NCBI RefSeq assembly: GCF_002078875.1
Contig: NC_034409.1
Coordinates: 109,339,568 to 109,403,567, forward strand
DNA length: 64,000 nucleotides
Reading direction: 5' to 3'
Source: Numida meleagris
Taxonomy: Eukaryota; Chordata; Aves; Galliformes; Numididae
Shown here: positions 12,401 to 24,400 of the stretch, piece after piece
Layout: every line of letters starts with the position of its first letter
How positions within the stretch are numbered: the stretch's first letter is position 1
The notes under the pieces: model-generated
What the model was told of the DNA's origin: nothing
What the model saw: only the letters and a program-made list of their open reading frames with translations
Database searches by the model: none
Program-made: the position numbers and the translations under genes

Positions 12401-15400
12401 TTAGGTTGCAGTTGGATTTGATGATCTTGAAGGACCTTTCCAACCTGAGCAGTTCTATGATTGTTAAACCTCATCAGGTTTCTCCTTGCCCAACTCTCCA
12501 GTCTGTCCAGGTCTTGTTGTAGCACAGCCTTCAGGTGTTTCAGCCAATCCTCCCAGCTTTGTATCATCAGCAAACTTGCTGAGGGTGGACTCTATCCCTT
12601 CATCCAAGTCACTAATGAAGATGTTGAACAAGATCGGACCCAGCACCGACCCCTGGGGAACACCGCTAGTTACAGGCCTTCAACCAGACTCTGCACTGCT
12701 GATTACCACCTTCTGAGCTCTGACAGTCAGCCAGTTGTCAATCCACCTCACCATCCACTCATCTATCCCACATTTTCTAAGTTTACTAACTAGGACATTG
12801 TGGGAGACAGTGTCAAATGCCTTGCTGAAGTCAAGGTACACAACATCCACGGCGCTCCCCCCATCTACACAGCCAGTGATGACATCACTGAAGGCTATCA
12901 GGCTGGTCAAGCATGATTTCACCTGTGTGAACCCATGCTGTCTACTCCTGATAGACTTCTTCTCTTCCAATTGCTTGGAGATGGCATCCAGAACAAATTG
13001 TTCCATCATCTTTCCAGAGACAGAGGTGAGGCTGACTGGCTTCGATGGTTGTATCAAGATCTGCTTCCCTTCCTCCCAAAATATTTACCCATACAGTTTT
13101 AAGTTCCACTGACTTTACCTCAGTTATTTCTTTAATTAGTTTTCCAGTCATCATTCCTTTCATCAAAACACATATTTTTCTCAACAGGAGAATGAATTTG
13201 GTAACCTGTTTGTGAAACTCTTCTGCATTTATCCTCCACAGGGTGCTCATCAGGCGCAATGTTTCTAAGGCCTGATTGGCCCTCAACTAGCTACATGGCC
13301 AAGACATTCCCCACCATCCACACAACTGTGCTGCACACTGCTTTTGTGAGACCAAGAGTTAAACACTGTAAGTAACTCAAAGAAATCCAATACATAACTT
13401 ATAAACTTTTATAACCCAATTTCCCTGGACATCAAGTCCAGTCACCTCTAGTCCATTAGCAAGGATATGAATATACCCTTCATGCAAGAGCCCTCTGTAA
13501 CCATTCTGAAAGCACTGACATACAAATTCTTGTAACTTGAAAAATGTGAAGAGAATCTCCAGGATCAGTAGATGATGACCTGTGACACATGACAAATTAC
13601 TCTTATGTTACAATCTTCACCAAAGTCATAGAAAATGCTGTAAAAGAGCTTTTCTGTTTAGGGCAGTACAGTTTTTAACTATGTTTTAAAAAATCAGTTT
13701 TGTCTTGGAGATCTAAGAGGAAAAAACCTCTTGTTTCCACTGTGCACATTCATAAATACTGCAGTGTCACAAAACCACTGAAAGTAGAAACAGTCTTGCA
13801 CAGGAGCACTTTCCCACAGAGATCACTATAAACCCAGTTTGCTTATATTTCACTGACTTCCTGACTAAGAGGAACAGTTAAAACAAGAAGAGGAAGAGCC
13901 AGTGCACTTAGAAGAGAAAGGGTAGCTCAAAGGGACTGACTTTGCAGAGAAAGAGCTCATGAAATTTATTGTGAAGAAAACTACGATGCAACAGAGAGCA
14001 AGCAAAAGTCAAAAATCACTGTATCTTGCATCACATGCAGCCAGAGTAAGATTTACACAGTGAAATAATTTCAATCAAAAATCACTGTATCTTGTATCAC
14101 ATGCAGCCAGAGTAAGATTTACACAGTGAAATAATTTCAAATGGAAAGTTTTGGTCAGGAAGCTGCAGTCACAGTGCTAAACCACAGTCAGCATGAAAAA
14201 GCAAACAGAACACAGTCAAACAAATAAAAAATACTGAATGCAAGGCAGGAGAGTAGTACAGAGTAGCACAGGGCCAGCAAAGCACGCAGGGATATAGGTA
14301 CTAGCATAATCAAGTTTCTCTTTGCCTAATAAATAGAATTAATTGAAAAGGATAGGAAGAAAAGAGTATTTCCAGCTGTTACCACTCCATACTGAACGTT
14401 GTTCCTTTTTCTATTCATACAGTGTTGTCCTTCATAGACATATAAAATGCACTGCACATTTTCTAAGCAATGTATCAACTCGGGCCATGATCCTACAAAC
14501 CAAGGAGATGCTCTGTTGGACCTGCTGCTCACAGACAAGGAAGAACTGTTGGATGATGCTAAGGTGAAAGGCACCCTTGGCTGCAGCAAGCAGGAAACTG
14601 TGGAGTCTAAGACCTTGGAAGGAGAAAGACAAACGGCAGAATTACAACCCTGGACTTTGGAAGGGCAGATTTTAGCTTCGTCAAAGACTCAGTTGGCAGG
14701 ATCCCATGGAAAACTACCCTGCAGGGCAAAGGAACACAACAGAGCTGGCTGACGCTCAAGGACAGCTCCTTGGAGCAGAAGGATGGTGCTCTGCAATGGG
14801 CAGAGAGTTGGACAAGTGTGGCAAGAGGCTATGTGGGATGAAGACAGAGATCCTGGCCCAGCTCAGGCACAAACCAGAAAGGGAAGCAAAAGGCAACAAG
14901 AAGACCTTGTTTCCTTCCAAGGGCTAAAGCAGACACGCATTATAAATGAGCAGAAGAGGACACAGCCAACAGTCATAGGGCATCATTCCTCAGCTCCTAG
15001 TCTGCCATGGGGCTGGGCAAACCTCTTCACCTTTTTCTGCCTCCATTCCTATACCTGCCAGTGACCTTCATTCATATTCACAAAGTGGAGTTATTTACAC
15101 TTTGCCTTTCCTAAAGACAAAAAAAGGTATGTTCTCTAACTGAGTTAAGTGGAAACATGGTAAAAAGAGCACATGCTGTCACTCCCATGTGTGGGTCTGC
15201 AGAAGCAAACCTCAAGTTCCTCGAGCACCTTTAATCACATCTGCCAGCCAGCACAAGTACTGTGTACTACCCTGTAATCTACACATCCTCATCCAGCACC
15301 TAACAACAGTCCAACACAAAGATCAGTCTCATCTCAAACATCTCCTGCTCTCTCATTGCCTTTGTATACACCTGCTATCTCTCAGACTAAACTGTAAGCA

Positions 15401-18400
15401 CTTTGGGTGAAATGCCATACATTTCTGTTGTGTTTGCACAGAACTTACTCTCTAAGTATCTGGTCTGTGAATAGAGGTCAAAGGCACTAAAATAGTAAAA
15501 ACAGATGTTGATAATAAAACTTAGCCAGCTTAAATAACTGGCAATTACTTCTTTATCCTTTGTGGATGGCACACCCTTAAGTTCTCAAAAGTGCTTCAAA
15601 AGACTTGTTTAAATAGCTACTATTTTATGCCAGTATGAACTGTATGTATGCTTATCACAGATGTTTATATCTCATCTTTTCTGTCAGTTCCCTACAGCTG
15701 AACCACTAACTGCACTGAAGACCACAGGAATTTTTCCACTAGGCTTCACATCACATGGTAATACTTCTCAACCCCTCTATAAAGACTTCTTCCAAACATC
15801 TGGTAAGTTTCATACCTCTTTGAGTCATTCCTATTTTTCCAGTTCCCTTTTTTTTTTGTCACACTAAGAAAAAAAACCATCATTTTTATTTCCTCCATAG
15901 CACTGAATAAAAAGGAACAAATGTTTGTCTTGTTTTACCTGGGCTACAGTATGTTACAGCAGCATGAACTGTTAATGCATTCAATGTACTGTCCATAGTA
16001 ACTTCCTTTTTCTGCATTGTCACTGTCTTATACTAACATCCTTGCCTTTGTTGATACGAACCATATTTCATCTGCTTGAGACATTTTTAACTTCTTGGGC
16101 TCACTCTGTCCTTTCAGTTCTCAAAGACTTTTGCTACCCCTATATCCCATAGGTAGATAGCCCACCAGAGATTTGATTATGCCCCATCTGAAGTCAAAGG
16201 AAACATGAGCAGACCCTCCACAAATAAGCTTCATGCAGCTGTATTCCAGAATTTGCTAGGGACCCACTATCATTCTATGGCTTGATTTCAGAATGAAGAT
16301 TTACTTACTTGGTCCAACAAATCTTATTTATCAGCTCTTTCATTGTCATTTTGTCCCACTCTTCAGCATGTGGAGCATCCCATGGTGCTTCAGGAGGAAT
16401 CTAAAGATAGAGGCAAATTATTCAAGAAATAATTCAGTACTATATCACTGCAAGGTCATAGCTAGTTTGTAGCACAAAGTTGACTGAAATGTTGGCCAAG
16501 ATTTGTTTTTGTTCTCTGTTCATTACTGTAAGTTTGGAATAAGTTCACTGAGTGAAGTAGCTTCTATAATTCATACCCTTGGGTATGAATTGTACCATGA
16601 GAACTAAATCTGACCTTGACTAATGAATTATATCCTTATGTTGGGACTCACCTGGCCTTTAGTGATCTAGAAGTGAGGTGTGAATTCTAATTTAGTTGTC
16701 TTAGTTTCCTCTAAAAGCAAAGGGAAAAAAATTCCATCTCCAATCAGAGTTTCACTGAGTTACAAGACTGATATCTGAAAGTCTTTATGTCTCTCTGTTA
16801 ACTACAGACAGATCAAAAATGCCTAGATACTATTAAATCATGTTTACACAGTTAAACTCTTATCAGTAATCCATGACACATGAGGACACTATTGTACATT
16901 TTAATATTTTAAAAATACATATTATTTTACAAAAAAGATGTACAGTATAACGTACAAATTAAATGAACTTTGCTGTAACAGCAGTAAGTTCAAAGAATCA
17001 TAAAACTGTTTAAGTTGGAAGGGACCCTTAAGACGCCTGGTAACAATCCCCTGCAGTCAACAGGGATACCTACAGCACAATCAGGTTGCTCAGAGCCCCA
17101 TCCACCCTGACCTTGAGTGTCTCCAGGGATGGGGCATCCACCACCTCTCTGGGCAACCTCTTCCAGTGCTTCACTACCTTTATCATAAAACACTTTTTTC
17201 TTATATCCAGTCTAAATCTCCCCTCTTTTAGTTTCAAATAATTTCCTCTTGTCCTATCACAACAAACTCTGCTAAAAAGTCTGTCTCCTCCTTTCTTACA
17301 GTCCCCCTTCAGATACTGAAAAGACACTGTCAGGTCTCCCCAGAGCCTTCTCTTCTCAAGGCTGAACAGCCCCAGCTCTCTCAGCCTACCCTCATACAGG
17401 AGGTATTCCATCCCTTGGATCATTTTTGCAGCCCTCCTCTGGACACACTGCAACAGCTCCACGTCTCTCCTGTACTGAGGACTCCCCATCTGGATGCAGT
17501 ACTCCAGGTGAGGCCTCATCAGCACAGAGCAGAGGGGCAGGATCACCTCTCTCACCCTGCTGCCCATGCCTCTTTGGATGCAGCCCAGGATACGGCTGGC
17601 TTTCTGCGCTGCAAAGGCACATTGCTGGCTCATGTCCAGCTTGCCATCCACCAGTATTACCAAGTCCTTTTTGACAGGGCTGTGCTGCATCCTTTCATCC
17701 TCCAGCTTGTACGGATAGCAGGGGTTCTTATGGTAACATAGGCAGTACAGAAAACAGGTGGAATTAACGCAGCCTACCTCTTTTCCCATCTTGTCCATGG
17801 TCCTCCAGAAGTTATTGTAATCCAGATAAACGAAGGGATTCCATGTTGGAGGGTTAATACTCACAAACTGACGTGACTTTCCCTAAAATTAGAATATAAG
17901 CACCATTAGCAATAGAAACACAAAAAAGCTTATCCGCATTAATCAAGAACACAGAATTCCCAAAGTCATCACACGGTCAAACTTTTGGCCCCAAAGACCG
18001 AACTTTGAAGATTTTTTTTCCCCTGCACAAAAGTGTTAACAATTAAATGCATGAAGCTAAGTATGAAGACAAAAAGATAGCTGGGCTGATTTTACAGTTG
18101 CTGTTTTTTAATTTGACCTGGACAGACTGTCAAATTCTGGGCTATGGAGACTCAGGCAATGGACAAGGAGATGATATTCTTTGTTCCTAAGCATTCTTCA
18201 TTACCATATATCAAGAAATCTAATGTTTACCTGCCTGCTGGAATGTGCATCCTACAATTTGTACGGGTTTAAAACTGCACGCATTTTCAACTTTCATACT
18301 AAGTGCCTTTATCATACACCTCACCTTTATAAAGTAAACATATCTCTTTCTTATTCCAAGTGCCTAGAGAGAAACACTGCCCTCCAAAAAATTATTTTGC

Positions 18401-21400
18401 CAAAATGAAAGATTTAGGCTGAAGAAAGAAAAGCTGTGCACACTTGCAAAAATGGTATCAGGACTTACAATGCTCAAGACACGTAGTTGCAACAGGAATG
18501 CAGACATTTACAGATAATTCTCTGATAGAAAGATAAGCAAAACAATCTAACAGCAGCTGGTTCTTTCTGATAATTTTAATCTGAAAGAGGATTGGATGAG
18601 CAGGCAGCATTTTCTCTTATTAAATTGCTTTGAACCATCTCCCATGTAACTTAAGAGCAAATGTCTCACCAGAACTCTTAAATATTTGCTTTTTCAGGTG
18701 GATCAAAAGTTTGCACAGGTCACATGGCAGGATGCATGCTGGACTGTGGTAGGTAGGAGCTATGGTGCTATGCTGTGTGTAACGTTTCTTGTGCAATGCA
18801 CATGCCATGCCAACCCACCAAAGTCTTCCCCACTGATAACTGTGTGCAGATTTCTGATATTTCTCAGAACATTTCTTTGCAAAGATCTTAACAAAAATAA
18901 ATGGCTCAAGATGAAACTTGGGGAGCATACTGAATCTCAGACTTGAGAAAAGTAGTAAGAAATGCCAAACTCTCACATTTTTGTCAAATTTTGCCATCCT
19001 CAGAGCAGGTACAACAGAGGAAAGAGGAGTACTTGGGCAGGGGACCAAGTCATGGGGAGGACTGAGTATGTAAAAGTTGGTTGGGGAAGTTGCTCCCACC
19101 TTCTGCAGCTGTGTGTGTGCTAGCAAAACAAACTCCTGCCACAGCCAGAACAGAGAAAATGCTCCTACAAACTACCAGCAGGGGAATCCTCCACACAACA
19201 CTGGCCCTTACTTTTCCCTGAGCAGTATTCATACATAAAGCCCACCCAGCCCCAACCCCTGCCGTGAGCAGGGCTGCCCCCCACCACCTCCGGCTGCCCA
19301 GGGCCCCATCCAACCTGGCCTTCAGCGCCTCCAGGGATGGGGCACCACAGCTTCTCTGGGCAGCCTATTCCTCACTGCATGTTCTGACATAGAAAAAAGG
19401 ACCAAAAAAATGTATTCAGTGTGGCCAACTGCATGCTACAGCTTCTACTGCCACAAACTGATGCTGTATCAAGCACAGTAATCCTTATGCAAAGCAGTAA
19501 TATTTCGCTAACCATTTTCTTCTTATTGCACAACATTTTGTTTTTCAAAAGATTATCACATAGCAGTCCTTCAGAGTTTATTTATTGCCATTCAGGAATG
19601 CAGGTGGCATCAATGTGTCTTCCTTTATGTCCTTTAAAACTAGTAATTTTGACCTTAAGCAGAGGTGAAGAGCAATGCATACAGGTAAAGATGACTTATT
19701 ACTGAAGTCTTGTCATGGTGATACAGTAAGGGAAAAAAAATGCCCTCAGTTCAGGGCTGTTTTCTTCAGTTTGAAAAACTTCCCACAGTTTTTCACTGCT
19801 CAGTAAACTAAGACGTTCTTCTCAGCTTTTCAAGAGAGTGTTTGTATGGAGTGGTGTAACATGAAAACACTTGTCCTGTCCTTGGCTCCCATAACTCAAA
19901 AAGAAAAAAAAAAAAAAGCAGCACTTACTTTTAAAAAAAAGTTAAAAAAAATAATTTTTAAGGCTTCTTTCCTCTTTTTTTTTTTTTCTCCAGTCAAACA
20001 TATCCTTTACATTTCTTGAAACAGCAGCACAAGAAAAGTACCACCAGGTGACTCTATAATGGGGTTTGTGCCAAAACTTTTCCAGCTCCCAGCATTTACT
20101 CGACCATGTAAAGTTCCTGGTTCAGAAACTCCCAAACCTATGCCAATGGCTGCAGATGGAGTGATTGCTGGAGCAGAGAGAACCTGCCCACTGCCTGCTT
20201 GCCTCACGTCTTCCTCCAAATTTTCCAACACTATGCTAGCTTTAAATCACCATGACCACGATCTATTGAGAGATGATCAAGAAAACTTACAGTCTAGGCC
20301 ACTGGTATATCACAATGGATATTCACTTAACTGCTGTTTAAAAAAAATAAAAAAGAACTACCATTTTACCAATCTGAAAATAGTCCCACATCTTTGGTCA
20401 ATGGCGAACCCCAGGAAGATCAATGGGAAAAGGGTACTTTAACTCTCTAAGGACTAACAACTGCCAAATGACAACAAATACAGCCTAAATCAGCATTATT
20501 TTCTGCTCTCTTTAGCATGCAAAACCCATAACTGTAGTAAGATTCAAGACAAGGGGAGGAAAACCTAGAAAAATGCAATACCAGCTGACCTGGAAGGGGC
20601 AGAGATAGAATTTAAAGAGCCTGAAACAGTTCACAGGGACACTAACTCCTTGTGCAGGAGTCTGGACCTATAACTGGTCAGATCAATTAGACAAAAGCCC
20701 CATTCTTGTAAGTTCCAGGAGAGAAATTCCCACTGCCCACCAGACAGAGAGCCAGAACTCTTTGTTCACAGAAGTTCCTCCATAGCAGGGACTAATCCAG
20801 CCCATATGGCATGGGGTTGGTAAATTATTCACTGTTTTTTAATATCGGATCCCTGCTAGGCAAAGGAGCTCTGGCCTTCTCTACACAGAGAAGGTCAGTG
20901 AAAACAGGCAAGATCTTGCAACAGTCCATTTTTAAACAAGTTTATAGTGTTCTGGGTAGATTATTTTGGGAACTACTGTTTTCTTAACTGAAAGGCAAAC
21001 AGCCTCCTGGCTTTGTTCCCATGCTCACACAGGGCTGCTTGATCGCCTCACAGAGTTTATCTAATTTTTTTTCCATTTCCTGGCATGTTGAATACTTTCC
21101 TGCAGACCTCAGATTTGCATCCTGCTGCCTGCCTGGATTAGTTATCCCACATCAACCCAAAGAAATTATATCCCCAGGCACTGTAGTTCCATGACTAGCA
21201 AGAAGGCCTCAGAAAGATGCTGTGCTCCCCAGGATCTGTCTTCTCTCTGCCCAGGATTATGCTGCAGCTTGTAGCCATTGCTACAGGAATATAGTGTGGA
21301 ATATGGGGTGACACCACCCCAGGAATGGACAATTTTGCTTAGGAACACTGTTTAGCGGACATGGTGGTGATAGGTGGATGGTTGGACTAGATGATCTAAG

Positions 21401-24400
21401 CAAGCTTCTCCAACCTTAACAACTTTTTGACTTAACTACTTTGATGATAGCTATGAAATAAATAGAGTATTTAAACATCAATGGTGTCTTTATGTTTATG
21501 AAGGAGTGAAGAAATCAAATTACTTTGAAAAATAAAGTTATGTAGAATTATCATCTACAGGTACCTTGGTTTTTGCCAGCTTGTAGAAGGCAAACCTGGC
21601 TCCTGCCCCTGTACTGAGACCATCTACATGTTAGAAGCATAGATGGAACATTTCTCGTACTCCAGGAACAGAACTCCTATTGCTCTTGGGCCATGCACAG
21701 CTGTAGCAGCAGCTCCTTATGGTGTAAGCCCTTTAGCGTGCATCCCTCCCTGATAAATACCTCCAGCAAGTCTAACCTAGCAAGCTCTGCAGTACCAGGG
21801 GCTGCCTTTGATTCCCATGCCTGGACGGCAAATATACAGTGATCTGCACAGACCTCCTGTAGCAGCGCTAATCTCTTAATCTTAAGGCTAGATGAAGGAA
21901 AGAGAGGACTAGATGGTGAATGTGAAGCACTGCATAAAAAAATGCTCATCTTTTGTCACATGTTACCTTGCTCTGAAAATGGTAAGCAAAGAAATAAGCA
22001 AAAACAGTCCTTATTTACTACTGTCAGGTGGAGCTGAGTGCTGCAGTCAGGCACTAGAGGACTGCTGTCATATGAGAAGGTTAATACTACACCAAAGCAT
22101 GAATGCCTTTACATTCTAAGGTCTTCTGCTAAAAGATGAAAATGGAGCACACCAACCTTCAAGGACCTCTGTAAAAAAGCAAAGCTAACTGCCCCTTCTG
22201 GAAAGAGAGAACCTCAGCGCATCTGCATTTTCTCAGCCCAAAAATGCTCTTCATAAACTATGGGAGAAAAGCCATGGAGCAATCGGGCTGGAAAGAAAGT
22301 CTGGCAACAAAACCTACACCCAGAAGTTACAGATTTCCAGTGACAGGATACAAACAAGTTTCTGTTTGATATCAAAGCAGTTCATGTTACCATGCTAACT
22401 GAAGAGAGAGAATGAATATATAAAAGAAAAGATAAGCTATAATTACATGTTTGGATTTTCAAATAAACCATGACTACAAAGAAAACCTGCCCACACCAAG
22501 CAACACAGTTTCTAAAGCATCCAGCATGTGGGATTTTTCCACAAACATACTGGAAAAATTCCATCCAGAGCAGAGCAGCTCATGAAATCCCTTGGGGGAT
22601 CCACTTTCACTTGGCAGCTTCCCCTTCTGGATAAACCACTTTCCTGCTTTTCCCTAACCCAGCCCAAGCTGTATCCTGGAAACATGCAGAAGGAGCCTAA
22701 CTGAACTGAACAGCGTGGTAAACAAAAGGCCAAAAATCTCTTCATCTGGGGATGATGGGGATTACATATGATTGAACAAATGACTGTCAGAACTACATCT
22801 AAAGACATGTTCGGCCTTTCCTCAACACAACTCTCCTCAACACACCTCTGACAAAACCACTGCAGGATCACAGAGTCTAGAGATAGGCCCTTGGGAAGAG
22901 CCCTTCCTGTCCGACCCTGCCTCCATGCTCCTCCACAGTTATTAAGGGATAGAAACAGTAGATGAGATGCAAGGGGAAAAGTCTTCAGTCAGACTCCTCA
23001 AACTCGAAGGGCAGGTGGCCCACAGCTGGCAGTATCCAAGAAGCTGAACACATCCCTCTTCTAGATTAATATTGAATTTCTGGGGCAATATCTTCTAATA
23101 TCAATTCATTTCTTTGGTAACACTTTTTTTTTTTTTCCAACTAAGAAATACTACTTCGGGTTCCCTAAGCACCTCTGATGAATATGAGATGTACACCTAC
23201 AGCCAGGAAAGCACAAATCCCCATAAGGAACACTCACCATCAATGTATGATAGATAAAAAGTACAAGCCCTGAGATCACCGAGCACTCATCTACCTAACC
23301 AACAGCTTGGACCGCACAGTTTGTTTTCAAAAAGTTTCAAGCAGAAGTGGGATGTAGAGATGGTTCGACAACAAATCCGTGAAACAAAGGACATGGTGAC
23401 TACATGAGTTCTCAAAGAAGGAGGAAGGAGAAAAAGCAGTGAAAAGTCTTAGGGAAAGAAAAGAAACCCAAAAGCCTGTAATTCATGGGAAGATGTTGTG
23501 GGAGAAATGAGACCTACTGGAGGAAAAGCATAATTATTATTTATTCAGTGCTTAAGTTTGTCCACACGGGGAGACCTCGGAGTCTTTTTGCTGTCCTCCT
23601 GTCCAACAGCTATGCCTCTCTTGGGAACCTTGGTTTGCTTGGCATAACCACAGTGCCCATCTAGAATTGATCCACAGCCTGTGATCCAGCTAACAGCTCA
23701 TAATTCCACCTCTTGCTTAGGAACACGATTCCACTTCAAAGAAAACTTACAAAATTACTTGGTCATTAGAAAGGACATGCATAATGTAATAAGGGACAGA
23801 AAAAGCTGTAGCTTCAGTGTCAAAATGGATTAAGGACTCAAATTCATGAAACTTATTAGAGTCCTTTATTTAACACACAGAAGATAAGTGCCTTTTAAGA
23901 AGTGAAGAGTTCCATGTGTGTGCTTAAATTAAATACAGTGGGCCAAACATACAGCTGGTAAAATCAGCCCATCTCTCTTGCCATAGAACTAAGTCAACTT
24001 TACACCAGGTGGTTCAGTTTATTTTTTGAGTATTTTGGAGTGACTATACAATTATTTAAGATGTGACTATTTTATGAGCATGGCATGAATCTCCCCAGTA
24101 AGGAGAAACTACAGAACTAGGTCATTAAACTTTCCAGCATGAGCTCATTGTTCTAATAGTAGGAAGAAAAAGCAGGAAGATAAAAAAAGTTAAATCAGTT
24201 AAGGATCCACTGCATAGACTTGCCTCTATCAAGTAGGTCAATTCTGCCTCACACAGGCTTCAAGCCTTGTTCTGCCTATGTCTGGGGAGTACCAAAACAG
24301 AAGGATATTAAAAAAAAAGAAATAAAAATAATGGAAAGTGAAGTAATTTGTTATGAAGATGGACACTTTGCACCCTACCCTTTGTCCCTATCTCTACCAC

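Noticed and set aside
10957..12460. Reverse-transcriptase frames as a possible active gene
   Set aside because: A stop after the DFSKAFDTV segment and a later frameshift show it is a dead CR1 LINE.
18620..19126. 168-codon minus-strand open frame in intron 3
   Set aside because: No recognisable domain or conservation signal, and low-complexity intronic context; treated as chance.
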